From Pseudomonas sp. Irchel 3H7 (GTDB lineage: Bacteria > Pseudomonadota > Gammaproteobacteria > Pseudomonadales > Pseudomonadaceae), in NCBI RefSeq assembly GCF_900187605.1, contig NZ_FYEA01000001.1, positions 372,001 through 436,000 of the forward strand: a DNA stretch of 64,000 nt, written 5' to 3'. Made by a program: the position numbers and the translations under genes. Shown one piece after another: positions 48,516 to 57,299 of this stretch (positions are counted from its first letter, which is position 1; each line of letters begins with the position of its first letter). The notes below the pieces were generated by a model. That model did no database searches. It saw only the letters and a list, made by a program, of their open reading frames with translations, and was not told the DNA's origin.

Positions 48516-49094
48516 ATGCACATTAAAAAGCTCGTGCTCGCAATGGCCATCGGCGCAGTTCTGTCGGCGTCTACGGTCCTCATTCCGGACAGTGTGTCCG
48601 GGGTGTCCAGTGCTTATGCCAAGGATGGTGGGAGTGGTGGTGGAGGCAGTGGGGGCGGTAGCGGAGGGGGCGGCGGCGGAAGTGGAGGCGGAAGTGGAGG
48701 CGGAGGCGGAGGAAGTGGCGGGGGCGGCGGCGGTCACGGTGGCAGCGGTGGCAGTGGTGGAAATGGTGGTGGCAGTGGTGGAAATGGTGGGGGCGGAGGC
48801 AGTCACGGCGGGGGCGGCAACAGTGGTAGTGGCGGTGGCAACAGTGGCCACAGCGGCAGCGATCACGGCTCGGGGCACTCGGGCGACAGCGGCTCATCCG
48901 GTCGCAGCGGCGCCCATGCTGAAGCAGGAGATGACCATGGCGTCCACCGCGCTGGTGAAGTCGGTGATGACCACGGGGTCCACCGCGCGGGCGAAGTCGG
49001 TGATGATCGTGGCGTGCATGCTGCAGGCGAAGTCGGCGATGATCGTGGCGTACATGTCGGCGGCGAGCCGGGCGATGACAAGCGCGCCAACTGA
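48516..49094 (+). CDS. Exported glycine-rich protein with His/Asp tandem repeats
   Basis: The protein has 192 residues. A signal peptide (MHIKKLVLAMAIGAVLSAST) reaches about YAKDGG. Residues 37-130 are almost only Gly, Ser, Asn and His. The C-terminal 55 residues contain about four tandem 12-residue repeats of the form GEVGDDHGVHRA (variants GDDRGVHAA, GDDRGVHVG). The His/Asp pattern suggests metal binding. GGAGA precedes the ATG, 75 bases after gspF. It is possibly a secreted substrate or matrix component of the island; no known family was recognised. Repeats have nearly identical DNA, implying recent expansion. Confidence 0.7.
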   Translation: MHIKKLVLAMAIGAVLSASTVLIPDSVSGVSSAYAKDGGSGGGGSGGGSGGGGGGSGGGSGGGGGGSGGGGGGHGGSGGSGGNGGGSGGNGGGGGSHGGGGNSGSGGGNSGHSGSDHGSGHSGDSGSSGRSGAHAEAGDDHGVHRAGEVGDDHGVHRAGEVGDDRGVHAAGEVGDDRGVHVGGEPGDDKRAN

Positions 49095-49117
49095 TCCATC
49101 CTGAAAACACCACACCC

Positions 49118-49209
49118 CCTGTGGGAGCTGGCTTGCCAGCGATGAGGCCGGGTCAGGCAAAATTGTATTGCCTGACACACCGCCATCGCTGGCAAGCCAG
49201 CTCCCACAG
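49118..49209. repeat. REP doublet
   Basis: The arms TGTGGGAGCTGGCTTGCCAG and its complement enclose a second inverted pair (GTCAGGCAA/TTGCCTGAC). Confidence 0.88.
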
Positions 49210-49253
49210 GGTTTTGTGGCGTTTACATATTCCGCAGACAACCATAATCCCAA

Positions 49254-49342
49254 TGTAGGAGTGAGCCTGCTCGCGATAGCGGTCATTCTGACACTGAAGC
49301 TGTGACAGACAGAATGCTATCGCGAGCAGGCTCACTCCTACA
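49254..49342. repeat. REP doublet
   Basis: The arms are GTAGGAGTGAGCCTGCTCGCG and complement, with inner pairing ATAGC...GCTAT and CATTCTG/CAGAATG. It ends just before the LysR gene stop. Confidence 0.88.
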
Positions 49343-49360
49343 GTTTGATTTGCGTACGGC

Positions 49361-50260
49361 TCAGAGGGCGACGTGGCTCTCGTTCAGGCGTTCACGCAAA
49401 AACTCGACCAACGCCTGCACCGGTCTCGAGGCCTGGCGATGCTGTGGGTAAACGGCTGAAAGTGTCAGCGGTTCCGGCCGCAAATCATCCAGCACCGGCA
49501 CCAGCCGGCCATCCTTCAACGCCGCGCCGACAATGAACGTCGGCAGATAAGTAATGCCCATCCCCTGCACCGCCGCATCCCTGAGCAACTCGCCGTTGTT
49601 CACGCGCATACGCCCGGTGACGTTGACCAACACAGGCTTGCCCTGCCCCGCATTGAACCGCCACTGCACCGAACGCCCATGCCCATACGGCAGGCAGTCA
49701 TGGCTGTGCAGGTCTTCGGGTTGCTGCGGCGTGCCGCGCTCGGCGAGGTACGCCGGGCTGGCGCAGTACACCCGCTCGATCGACGCGATACGCCGGGCAA
49801 TTAGCGTCGAGTCTTCCAGTACGCCAATGCGCAGCGCCAGATCGTAGCCCTCACCGAGCAAATCCACCGGGCGGTCACTCAAATCCACCTCGACCGTGAC
49901 CTCGCGATAGCGCTGCAAAAACATCGGCAGCAGACACCCCAGATGCGCCACGGCAAACGACAGCGGCGCACTCAGGCGAATCGTCCCGCGTGGCTCGGCG
50001 GTCTGCCCGGCGATGCCCTGCTCCACTTGCTCGACTTCGCCCAACAGGCGCAACGCCGATTCGTAATAACTCTGCCCCAGCGGTGTGACGTCGAGGCGCC
50101 GCGTCGAGCGGTTCAACAAGCGCACGCCGAGGCGCTCTTCCAGTTGCATCAAGCGCCGACTGACGAACTGCTTGGACAGGCCCAATTGATCGGCCGCTGA
50201 GGTGAAGCTGCCGGAGTCCATGACCTGGCAAAAAATACGCATGTCTTCGAACGGGTTCAT
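49361..50260 (-). CDS. LysR-family transcriptional regulator
   Basis: The protein has 299 residues. The winged HTH is at the N-terminus (MRIFCQVMDSGSFTSAADQLGLSKQFVSRRLMQLEERLGVRLLNR), followed by the effector domain (GTIRLSAPLSFAVAHLGCLLPMFLQRYREVTVEVDLSDRPVDLLGEGYDLALRIG). ATG at 50260 preferred over a GTG two codons earlier. It is divergent from the esterase gene 161 bases away, its probable target. Confidence 0.88.
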   Translation of the reverse strand: MNPFEDMRIFCQVMDSGSFTSAADQLGLSKQFVSRRLMQLEERLGVRLLNRSTRRLDVTPLGQSYYESALRLLGEVEQVEQGIAGQTAEPRGTIRLSAPLSFAVAHLGCLLPMFLQRYREVTVEVDLSDRPVDLLGEGYDLALRIGVLEDSTLIARRIASIERVYCASPAYLAERGTPQQPEDLHSHDCLPYGHGRSVQWRFNAGQGKPVLVNVTGRMRVNNGELLRDAAVQGMGITYLPTFIVGAALKDGRLVPVLDDLRPEPLTLSAVYPQHRQASRPVQALVEFLRERLNESHVAL

Positions 50261-50421
50261 TGTCACTCTCTGGTGGACAGTTAAACGCTTTATAGCCGCT
50301 TTTTCACTTTTCGGCAGCCCATTAATCTGTGCTCACGGTGTTGCTGAGGCCTGAACCCCAGCGCCACAGCAGCCCGCAACCCAGGCATAAAAATTCAAAA
50401 ACATTCAAAAGGATTTCCACC

Positions 50422-51444
50422 ATGAACATCGTCAAGAAAACCCTCACCGCGTCCCTCCTCGCCCTGTCCATCGGTAACGCCTTCGCCGCCGAAAACAGCG
50501 GTGTCGAACACAACACCCAAGCCTTCCTCAACGCCCTCGCCGCCGGTGGTGGCAAACCGCTGGAGCAACTGAGCCCGAAAGACGCCCGTGCGGTGCTGAC
50601 CGGTGCGCAGGCTTCGGTAAAAGTGGACCTGTCCGGTGTTGAAGTCAGCGACAAGGCGATCAAGGTCGATGGTCAGACCATCAACCTGAAAGTGGTGCGG
50701 CCGGCCAAGGTCAAAGGCGAGTTGCCGGTGTTCATGTTCTTCCACGGTGGCGGCTGGGTGCTCGGTGATTTCCCGACCCACCAACGGCTGATTCGCGACT
50801 TGGTGGTGGGCTCTGGCGCCGTCGCGGTGTACGTCGATTACACGCCGTCGCCGGAAGCGCAGTACCCGACCGCGATCAACCAGGCTTACGCCGCAACCAA
50901 ATGGGTGGCCGAGCACGGCAAAGATATCGGTGTCGACGGCAAGCGCCTGGCAGTAGCGGGCAACAGCGTCGGCGGCAACATGGCAGCGGTCGTGGCGTTG
51001 ATGGCCAAGGAACAGAAAGCCCCGGCGCTGCGCTTCCAGTTGCTGATGTGGCCGGTGACCAACGCGCAGTTCGACGACGGTTCGTACCAGCAATTCGCCG
51101 AGGGCCACTTCCTCACCAAAGGCATGATGCAGTGGTTCTGGGACAACTACACCACCAACCCGGCCGAACGTGCGCAGATCCATGCCTCGCCGCTGAATGC
51201 CAGCGCCGAACAGCTCAAAGGCTTGCCCGCCGCCCTGGTGCAGACCGCCGAATTCGACGTGCTGCGTGACGAAGGCGAAGGTTATGCGCGGCACCTTGAT
51301 GCGGCCGGTGTAGCGGTGACCTCGGTGCGCTACAACGGGATGATTCATGACTTCGGTTTGCTCAATCCGCTGAGTCAGATTCCTGAGGTGAAAGCGGCGG
51401 TGCGTCAGGCGGCGGCTGAGCTGAAAACTCATCTGAATCCATAA
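50422..51444 (+). CDS. Exported alpha/beta hydrolase (HSL-type esterase)
   Basis: The protein has 340 residues. Signal peptide ends IGNAFA. Oxyanion motif HGGGW near 107, nucleophile Ser181 in GNSVGG, acid Asp in AEFDVLRDEG and catalytic His in YNGMIHDFG match the hormone-sensitive-lipase/acetyl-esterase branch. The likely role is hydrolysis of short acyl esters in the periplasm. It is divergently paired with a LysR gene. Confidence 0.85.
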   Translation: MNIVKKTLTASLLALSIGNAFAAENSGVEHNTQAFLNALAAGGGKPLEQLSPKDARAVLTGAQASVKVDLSGVEVSDKAIKVDGQTINLKVVRPAKVKGELPVFMFFHGGGWVLGDFPTHQRLIRDLVVGSGAVAVYVDYTPSPEAQYPTAINQAYAATKWVAEHGKDIGVDGKRLAVAGNSVGGNMAAVVALMAKEQKAPALRFQLLMWPVTNAQFDDGSYQQFAEGHFLTKGMMQWFWDNYTTNPAERAQIHASPLNASAEQLKGLPAALVQTAEFDVLRDEGEGYARHLDAAGVAVTSVRYNGMIHDFGLLNPLSQIPEVKAAVRQAAAELKTHLNP

Positions 51445-51447
51445 CGG

Positions 51448-51524
51448 CAAAAGATCGCAGCCTGCGGCAGCTCCTACATTGGAATACGTTCTCCTGTAGG
51501 AGCCGCCGCAGGCTGCGATCTTTT
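51448..51524. repeat. REP doublet (GATCGCAGCCTGCGGCAGC type)
   Basis: The inverted arms AAAGATCGCAGCCTGCGGCA and complement are separated by GAATACGTTC. It lies between the esterase and channel genes. Confidence 0.85.
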
Positions 51525-51552
51525 CACTTGCAGACACCACGGAGCCAAGGTC

Positions 51553-52980
51553 ATGACATTTTTCTACACCCACCTGCTGTCCTGGAGCGCCGCCCTGCTG
51601 TTGCTCGACGCCGTGCTCTGGCACTTCTCGCCCTTCACCCATCGTGCTCCGAGAGTCGCTGTGCGGCTGGTGCTGTTTCTGGCGTTCACGGCGCTGGTGA
51701 TCAACGCCGGCGTCAGTCCGTTGCAAGCAGCACAATTTGCCGATGACCGCGTGGCGCAGTTGGGTGCGACGGCGTTGGGGATTCTCTGGTGGCTGTACGC
51801 GGCGCGGGTGCTGACCGAAGTCATCGGTTTGGCACTGATGCGCCGCATCGGCCACAGCGGTCGTTTGCTGCAGGACGTGATCGGCGCTCTGGTGTTTCTG
51901 GTCGCAACGGTCGCCGCGGCCGGTTACGTGCTGGAGTTGCCGGTGAAAGGTTTGCTGGCGACTTCGGGCGTGGTCGCCATCGTTGTCGGTCTGGCGCTGC
52001 AAAGCACCCTGGCTGACGTGTTTTCCGGGATCGTGCTCAACACCACCAAGCCGTATCAGGTGGATGATTTCGTGGTGATCGACGGCGTTGAAGGCAAAGT
52101 CTTCGACATCGACTGGCGCGCCACCCACCTGCTGACCAGCGCCGGGACCATGGCCGTGGTGCCGAACTCGGTCGCGGCCAAGGCGAAGATCGTCAACCTC
52201 AGTCGCCCGAACAACATGCATGGCGTGTCGATCAGCATTCAGGTACCGAATCACATCCGCCCGCGTCGGGTACTCGATGCGCTTGATCGCACCTTGCAGG
52301 GCAGCAGTTCTCTGTTGCTGACGCCAGCGCCGAAAGCCGTGTTGAAAGAGGCCGGTGAAACCATGTCGGAATACGTCGCCAGCGGCTTCATCGCCGAGCT
52401 CGGCAAGAAAAGCGAAGTGCGCAACCAACTGTTCGACCTCGCCCACCGGCATCTCGAAGCAGCCGGCATTTCGCGGCATCCGGACGGCGTGATCGAACCG
52501 TCGACCCGCGCCCGCGCGTTGCTCGATGAAGTGAAAATCTTCCGCTCGCTGAGCAGTGAGGAGCGTGATCGCCTGGCGGAATCGATGGTTGCGCAGCAAT
52601 ACACCGCAGGCCAGGTGGTGCTGGATCTGGATGAAGTGCCGGACAGTCTGTTCGTGATTGCCACCGGCGTCGTCAGTGCGACTGTGGCGGATGGCGACAG
52701 CAAGGTCGAGGCCGGGCGGATGGGGCCGAGTGAGGTCATGGGTGAACAGAGCATTCTGGCGGATACGCCGTCGCAGGCGACGTTCACGGCGTTGACGTCG
52801 AGCATCATTTATCGGCTCGACAAGAATCTCACTCGTGAGTGCATGGAACAGCGCACGGAGGTGGGCCGGGCGTTGAACAAGTTGCAGGCGGTGCGTCAGC
52901 AGAACAGTCGCCTCGCGTTGATGGCCAAGCCGGTGGCGGTGAGGAAAGGTGGGTTTTTGGGATGGTTGCAGAAGCGTTGA
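51553..52980 (+). CDS. MscS-type channel fused to a cyclic-nucleotide-binding domain
   Basis: The protein has 475 residues. Four or five TM helices lead to the MscS pore helix and beta-domain (ATSGVVAIVVGLALQSTLADVFSGIVLNTTKPYQVDDFVVIDGVEGKVFDIDWRATHL). From about residue 330 a cNMP/Crp-like domain follows (VKIFRSLSSEERDRLAESM, YTAGQVVLDLDEVPDSLFVIATGVVSATV, VMGEQSILADTPSQATFTALTSS). Family members gate in response to tension and possibly a nucleotide. Confidence 0.88.
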   Translation: MTFFYTHLLSWSAALLLLDAVLWHFSPFTHRAPRVAVRLVLFLAFTALVINAGVSPLQAAQFADDRVAQLGATALGILWWLYAARVLTEVIGLALMRRIGHSGRLLQDVIGALVFLVATVAAAGYVLELPVKGLLATSGVVAIVVGLALQSTLADVFSGIVLNTTKPYQVDDFVVIDGVEGKVFDIDWRATHLLTSAGTMAVVPNSVAAKAKIVNLSRPNNMHGVSISIQVPNHIRPRRVLDALDRTLQGSSSLLLTPAPKAVLKEAGETMSEYVASGFIAELGKKSEVRNQLFDLAHRHLEAAGISRHPDGVIEPSTRARALLDEVKIFRSLSSEERDRLAESMVAQQYTAGQVVLDLDEVPDSLFVIATGVVSATVADGDSKVEAGRMGPSEVMGEQSILADTPSQATFTALTSSIIYRLDKNLTRECMEQRTEVGRALNKLQAVRQQNSRLALMAKPVAVRKGGFLGWLQKR

Positions 52981-52983
52981 AAG

Positions 52984-53057
52984 CAAAAGATCGCAGCCTG
53001 CGGCAACTCCTACATGAGAACGCATGTAGGAGCTGCCGCAGGCTGCGATCTTTTGAT
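52984..53057. repeat. REP doublet (GATCGCAGCCTGCGGCAAC type)
   Basis: The arms CAAAAGATCGCAGCCTGCGG and complement surround a short spacer, between convergent genes. Confidence 0.85.
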
Positions 53058-53058
53058 C

Positions 53059-53682
53059 TTACTTGGCAGTGAACTTGGTATAGCTGTTGATCAGGTTGCG
53101 ATAGTTAGGCAGACGCTCCGACAGCAGATGCGCCAAACCTTCCATGTCGTTGCGCCAGTCACCCTGCAGCTCGCACGCCACCGAGAACCAGTTCAGCAGG
53201 TGTGCACCCGCTGCCGACATCCGCGCCCATGCGGCTTGCTGCACGGTAGTGTTGAAGGTGCCCGACGAGTCGGTCACGACAAACACTTCGTAGCCTTCAG
53301 CAATCGCCGACAAGGTCGGGAACGCCACGCAAACGTCAGTCACCACACCAGCAATGATCAGTTGCTTGCGCCCGGTAGCCTTGATTGCTTTAACGAAATC
53401 TTCGTTGTCCCAGGCATTGATCTGCCCCGGGCGTTGAATGAACGGTGCATCCGGAAACTGCTCACGCAGTTCAGGGACGATCGGGCCGTTGGGACCTGCG
53501 TCGAAACTGGTGGTCAGAATGGTCGGCAGCTTGAAGAACTTGGCGATGTCGCCCAGCGCCAGCACGTTGTTCTTGAATTCGTTCGGGGTGAAATCCTGGA
53601 CCAGCGAGATCAGACCGGTCTGGTGATCGACCAGCAGTACGACCGCATCATCTTTGTTCAGACGTGTGTAAGGAACGCTCAT
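53059..53682 (-). CDS. Isochorismatase-family hydrolase, YcaC-like
   Basis: The protein has 207 residues and closely follows E. coli YcaC in length and in blocks KDDAVVLLVDHQTGL, FKNNVLALGDIAKFF, LPTILTTSFDAGPNGPIVPEL, RPGQINAWDNEDFVKAIKATG and IIAGVVTDVCVAFPTLSAI. Predicted catalytic residues are D19 and C118. The substrate of this subgroup is unknown. Confidence 0.9.
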   Translation of the reverse strand: MSVPYTRLNKDDAVVLLVDHQTGLISLVQDFTPNEFKNNVLALGDIAKFFKLPTILTTSFDAGPNGPIVPELREQFPDAPFIQRPGQINAWDNEDFVKAIKATGRKQLIIAGVVTDVCVAFPTLSAIAEGYEVFVVTDSSGTFNTTVQQAAWARMSAAGAHLLNWFSVACELQGDWRNDMEGLAHLLSERLPNYRNLINSYTKFTAK

Positions 53683-53752
53683 GGGAAAACTCCTGATGGA
53701 CGGATGGATGAAGCGTTGAGCGCCGACCGGATGACCGGCGCTTCAGGGGAAA

Positions 53753-55591
53753 TCAGAAAGCGAAGCAGGAGCAGCCGAACGCGCCCCAGAAACCGGCGAA
53801 GTCGCTGACCGGCGCGTTCGACATCCGCGCCTTTTCATGGCTGTGGGTGTGCACCGCGCACGGGCCGCTGCACTGGTGAACCTGCGCCTGCAACGGCGAA
53901 TTCGGCCGCCAGTGGCCCGGGACTTTCACCACCGGCGACCAGTCCGGCAACACCGGAATCGAGCGCGGGCCGAGGTCTTCGAAGTCGCCGGCGGCGTAAA
54001 CAATCTTGCCGCCGACCACGGTCATGACCGATTCGATCCACTTGATCGCTTCTTCCTCGACATGGAAGAAGTCCGCGCTCAGCGCCGCCAGATCCGCCAG
54101 TTGCCCGACCTTGATCTGGCCTTTCTTGCCCTGCTCCGAGGAGAACCAGGCGCTGCCGTGGGTGAACAGTTCCAGTGCGGTGGTGCGCGGCAGACCTTCT
54201 TCGTACAAGGCCAGACCGCCGACCGTGCGACCGCTGACCATCCAGTACAGCGAAGTCCACGGGTTGTAACTGGAAACGCGCGTGGCATCGGTGCCCGCAC
54301 CGACCGGCACACCTTCGGCGAGCATGCGTTTGATCGGCGGGGTCGCCTCGGCGGCTTGTTTGCCGTAGCGGTCGACAAAGTATTCACCCTGGAACGCCAT
54401 GCGATCCTGGATCGCGATGCCGCCGCCCAGCGCTTTCACCCGCTCGATGTTTTGCGGGGTGATGGTTTCGGCGTGGTCGAAGAACCACGGCAAGCCGTTG
54501 AACGGAATGTCACGGTTAACCTTCTCGAACACGTCGAGCATACGGCTGATCGATTCGTTGTAGGTCGCGTGCAAACGGAACGGCCAGCGCTGCTCGACCA
54601 GGTGGCGCACCACCGGCTCCAGCTCTTCTTCCATGGTCTGCGGCAGGTCCGGGCGTGGTTCGAGGAAGTCCTCGAAGTCCGCCGCCGAGAACACCAGCAT
54701 CTCGCCGGCGCCATTGTGACGCAGGAAGTCGTCGCCCTGATGCAACTTGACGCTGCCGGTCCAGTTCTGGAAATCGCTCAGCTCTTCTTTCGGTTTCTGG
54801 GTGAACAGGTTGTAGGCGATGCGCACGGTCAACTGGTCGTCTTTGGCCAGTTGCTCAATCACCTGATAATCGTCCGGGTAGTTCTGGAAACCGCCGCCGG
54901 CATCGATCGCACTGGTCAGGCCGAGGCGATTGAGCTCGCGCATGAACTGGCGGGTCGAGTTGACCTGATATTCCAGCGGCAGCTTCGGCCCCTTGGCCAG
55001 CGTCGAGTAGAGAATCATCGCGTTAGGCCGCGCAACGAGCATGCCGGTCGGGTTGCCGTTGCTGTCGCGGACAATCTCGCCACCCGGCGGGTTCGGCGTG
55101 TCGCGGGTGTAACCGGCGACGCGCAGTGCGGCGCGATTGAGCAGCGCACGGTCATACAGGTGCAGGATGAACACCGGGGTGTCCGGCGCGGCCTGATTGA
55201 TTTCTTCCAGAGTCGGCATGCGCTTTTCAGCGAACTGGAATTCGTTCCAGCCACCGACCACGCGCACCCATTGCGGGGTCGGCGTACGGTCAGCCTGATC
55301 CTTGAGCATGCGCAGCGCGTCGGCCAGCGACGGCACGCCTTCCCAGCGCAATTCGAGGTTGTAGTTCAAACCGCCACGGATCAGGTGCAAGTGCGAGTCG
55401 TTGAGACCCGGGATGACACAGCGGCCATGCATATCGACCACTTGCGTGTTCGGCCCGCGCAGGGCCATGGCCTGGTTGTCGTTGCCGACGACGACAAAGC
55501 GGCCGTCGGTGATGGCCACGGCACTGGCCAGCGGTTTGGTGCGGTCTACGGTATGAAACTGGCCATTGAATAAAATCAGATCGGCGCTCAT
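53753..55591 (-). CDS. Amidohydrolase of the YtcJ type with Cys/His-rich tail
   Basis: The protein has 612 residues. The amidohydrolase-3 fold is shown by CVIPGLNDSHLHLIRGG (metal HxH), ALGGGIAIQDRMAF, GVPVGAGTDATRVSSYNPW (metal Asp region) and PFNGLPWFFDHAETIT. The C-terminus after the barrel is unusual: HQCSGPCAVHTHSHEKARM and GAFGCSCFAF, four Cys and several His in 60 residues, perhaps a metal or redox site. It starts an apparent unit with the upstream ABM/DoxX genes. Confidence 0.85.
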   Translation of the reverse strand: MSADLILFNGQFHTVDRTKPLASAVAITDGRFVVVGNDNQAMALRGPNTQVVDMHGRCVIPGLNDSHLHLIRGGLNYNLELRWEGVPSLADALRMLKDQADRTPTPQWVRVVGGWNEFQFAEKRMPTLEEINQAAPDTPVFILHLYDRALLNRAALRVAGYTRDTPNPPGGEIVRDSNGNPTGMLVARPNAMILYSTLAKGPKLPLEYQVNSTRQFMRELNRLGLTSAIDAGGGFQNYPDDYQVIEQLAKDDQLTVRIAYNLFTQKPKEELSDFQNWTGSVKLHQGDDFLRHNGAGEMLVFSAADFEDFLEPRPDLPQTMEEELEPVVRHLVEQRWPFRLHATYNESISRMLDVFEKVNRDIPFNGLPWFFDHAETITPQNIERVKALGGGIAIQDRMAFQGEYFVDRYGKQAAEATPPIKRMLAEGVPVGAGTDATRVSSYNPWTSLYWMVSGRTVGGLALYEEGLPRTTALELFTHGSAWFSSEQGKKGQIKVGQLADLAALSADFFHVEEEAIKWIESVMTVVGGKIVYAAGDFEDLGPRSIPVLPDWSPVVKVPGHWRPNSPLQAQVHQCSGPCAVHTHSHEKARMSNAPVSDFAGFWGAFGCSCFAF

Positions 55592-55634
55592 CGCAGTTCC
55601 TCAAGCAAAGTGAAAAGGAGCGAACCTCGCGCGC

Positions 55635-56261
55635 TCAACGCGGCGAGGTGTCTTGGGAATCGAGGTGTTCATGGGCCTGGCTGGCTTCGAGCCATGGCGA
55701 AAACAAACGGGTGACCGGCGGCATCACCACGTACACCACCGACAGGACGATGGTCAGGGTGATCAGGAAAGTAGCGACCACATAGTTGGAAAGAAGCGGA
55801 TGCAGCGCCAGCAGCGGCCCCCAGATCAGTGGCACGAGCAAGGTGTGCGGCAGAATCACCAGCAGCGTGACCACAGCTTGTTTCCAGCGCGGCGGCGGCG
55901 AAGCGGCATCGGCCAGTGGCGTAAACCAGAATTCATTGATTGGCGCGACTTCGGTCTGATCGCCATCAGCCAGCATTGGCGCCGCTTCGGCGACCAGCGC
56001 CTGACGCTGCGACGACTCAAGCCACCCCTGCATCGCTTCGGTGCTGCTGAAACGCAGCACACAGGTGTAGAAGTCGAGACGGCCGCGCTTGCCGCGCACC
56101 ACGTCCACACCCAAATGCCCCTCACGCTGCCCCGCCACGCGGACGATATTGCGCAGCCAGGCCTCATATGCTGACTCGAAACCGGCCTTGACCCGGTGTT
56201 TGATGATCAACGTGACCGTCTCATCGGCCCCCGGTGACTGTGGATTGAGGACTTCAGGCAT
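55635..56261 (-). CDS. Antibiotic-biosynthesis-monooxygenase domain protein with two membrane helices
   Basis: The protein has 208 residues. The N-terminal 100 form an ABM ferredoxin-like domain (VTLIIKHRVKAGFESAYEAWLRNIVRVAGQREGHLGVDVVR). The C-terminus has two TM helices (AVVTLLVILPHTLLVPLIWGPLLAL and FLITLTIVLSVVYVVMPPVT). This architecture is common in Pseudomonas but its function is not established. It overlaps the DoxX gene by 8 bases and lies 43 bases before the amidohydrolase. Confidence 0.8.
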   Translation of the reverse strand: MPEVLNPQSPGADETVTLIIKHRVKAGFESAYEAWLRNIVRVAGQREGHLGVDVVRGKRGRLDFYTCVLRFSSTEAMQGWLESSQRQALVAEAAPMLADGDQTEVAPINEFWFTPLADAASPPPRWKQAVVTLLVILPHTLLVPLIWGPLLALHPLLSNYVVATFLITLTIVLSVVYVVMPPVTRLFSPWLEASQAHEHLDSQDTSPR

Positions 56262-56667
56262 AACGCAACACTCCGGGCAAACGAACAGAAATCGCCAGCC
56301 GTCCCGGCCCGGCGATCAACACAGTGCTAAACAGGATCAGCAGCAACCAGCCGAACTGCCCCTCGGCCACACTCCATTGCGGATGCACGACCAGCAACGC
56401 CACCAGCAGCACAAAGAGAATAGGCACGCAGGCCAATCGTGCCAGTAACCCGGCGACGATCAGTAGTGGGCAGAGGACTTCGGCGAAGATCGCCAGGATC
56501 AAAGTGAGGTGAGATCCGAGGTGGAACGGGTCTTCGATCAGTTGCAGTTGCGCGGTGAAGTCGAGCAGCTTGGGCAAGCCGTGGACCCACAGCAGAAACA
56601 ACCCGCCACTGACCCGCAGGAACAGCAAACCGATGTCGCGTGCCTGTTCATCTGTTGAGGCATTCAT
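56254..56667 (-). CDS. DoxX-family membrane protein
   Basis: The protein has 137 residues with four TM helices; GLLFLRVSGGLFLLWVHGLPKLLDF and ILAIFAEVLCPLLIVAGLLARLACVPIL are DoxX-type blocks. It is the first gene of the ABM/amidohydrolase unit. DoxX proteins are linked to quinone or thiol redox processes. Confidence 0.85.
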   Translation of the reverse strand: MNASTDEQARDIGLLFLRVSGGLFLLWVHGLPKLLDFTAQLQLIEDPFHLGSHLTLILAIFAEVLCPLLIVAGLLARLACVPILFVLLVALLVVHPQWSVAEGQFGWLLLILFSTVLIAGPGRLAISVRLPGVLRYA

Positions 56668-56783
56668 GACCCGACCCTTGAAATGTCATTGGCTGGAATC
56701 ATGCCAATGATGGTCGGGAGGAAATTGGATGGGTGTGCTCAGTTCTTGCGATCAACCAGGTTGCCGGGAACGCCGAAGAACGC

Positions 56784-56874
56784 TGTGGGAGCTGGCTTGC
56801 CAGCGATAGCGGAGTGTCAGGCGACGTCGCTGTTGGCTGATCTGACGCCATCGCTGGCAAGCCAGCTCCCACAG
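56784..56874. repeat. REP doublet
   Basis: The arms TGTGGGAGCTGGCTTGCCAG and complement are followed at 56895 by a lone end of the GATCGTTCCCACGC repeat (GCGTGGGAACGATC). The gap 56668-56922 holds nothing else. Confidence 0.85.
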
Positions 56875-56922
56875 GGTTTCTGAGCGCCCCAAGTTCCGCG
56901 TGGGAACGATCAATGGTCCGGG

Positions 56923-57282
56923 TTAGCCCGGTAACTCCAGGTTATCCAGCACCCGATTCACCGCCAGCTCACCGAGCATGATCAACTGCGCAATCCCCAA
57001 CAACGCCCGGCGCTGCGGCGCGGGCAACAGGTGGGCGACGTCCTGGGCAATGGTCTTGGCCGAGGCGAGTGTTTCGCTGGCATCGGTCAGCAGTTCTTCG
57101 GCTTTGGTGTCGGCGGTTACGGCATACATGCCTCGGGTTCTGCGTGGCGGTGGCGTGGAGCCGGGTGGCAGGAGGTAATGGTCGAGGGCGCGGTCGGCGG
57201 CTTCGTGGAGTTTTCGGGAGTCGATGGATTCGTAGGGCGATGTGGGGTCGATGTCGGGCGGGTTGGGTGTGACTTTGAACAT
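56923..57282 (-). CDS. DUF6124/DUF3077-like small protein, copy 2
   Basis: The protein has 119 residues: MFKVTPNPPDIDPTSPYESIDSR, KLHEAADRALDHYLLPP, and SETLASAKTIAQDVAHLL...GIAQLIMLGELAVNRVLDNLE. It is collinear with copy 1 at 22666-23037. The start at 57282 has AAGGAG upstream. Function unknown. Confidence 0.7.
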   Translation of the reverse strand: MFKVTPNPPDIDPTSPYESIDSRKLHEAADRALDHYLLPPGSTPPPRRTRGMYAVTADTKAEELLTDASETLASAKTIAQDVAHLLPAPQRRALLGIAQLIMLGELAVNRVLDNLELPG

Positions 57283-57299
57283 GGTGAATCTCCTTTTTA

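Noticed and set aside
50395..53025. 876-residue open frame on the minus strand
   Set aside because: It covers the esterase and MscS genes on the opposite strand and runs through REP elements; no motif supports it.
53837..55573. 578-residue open frame on the plus strand
   Set aside because: It is antisense to the amidohydrolase with intact metal motifs.
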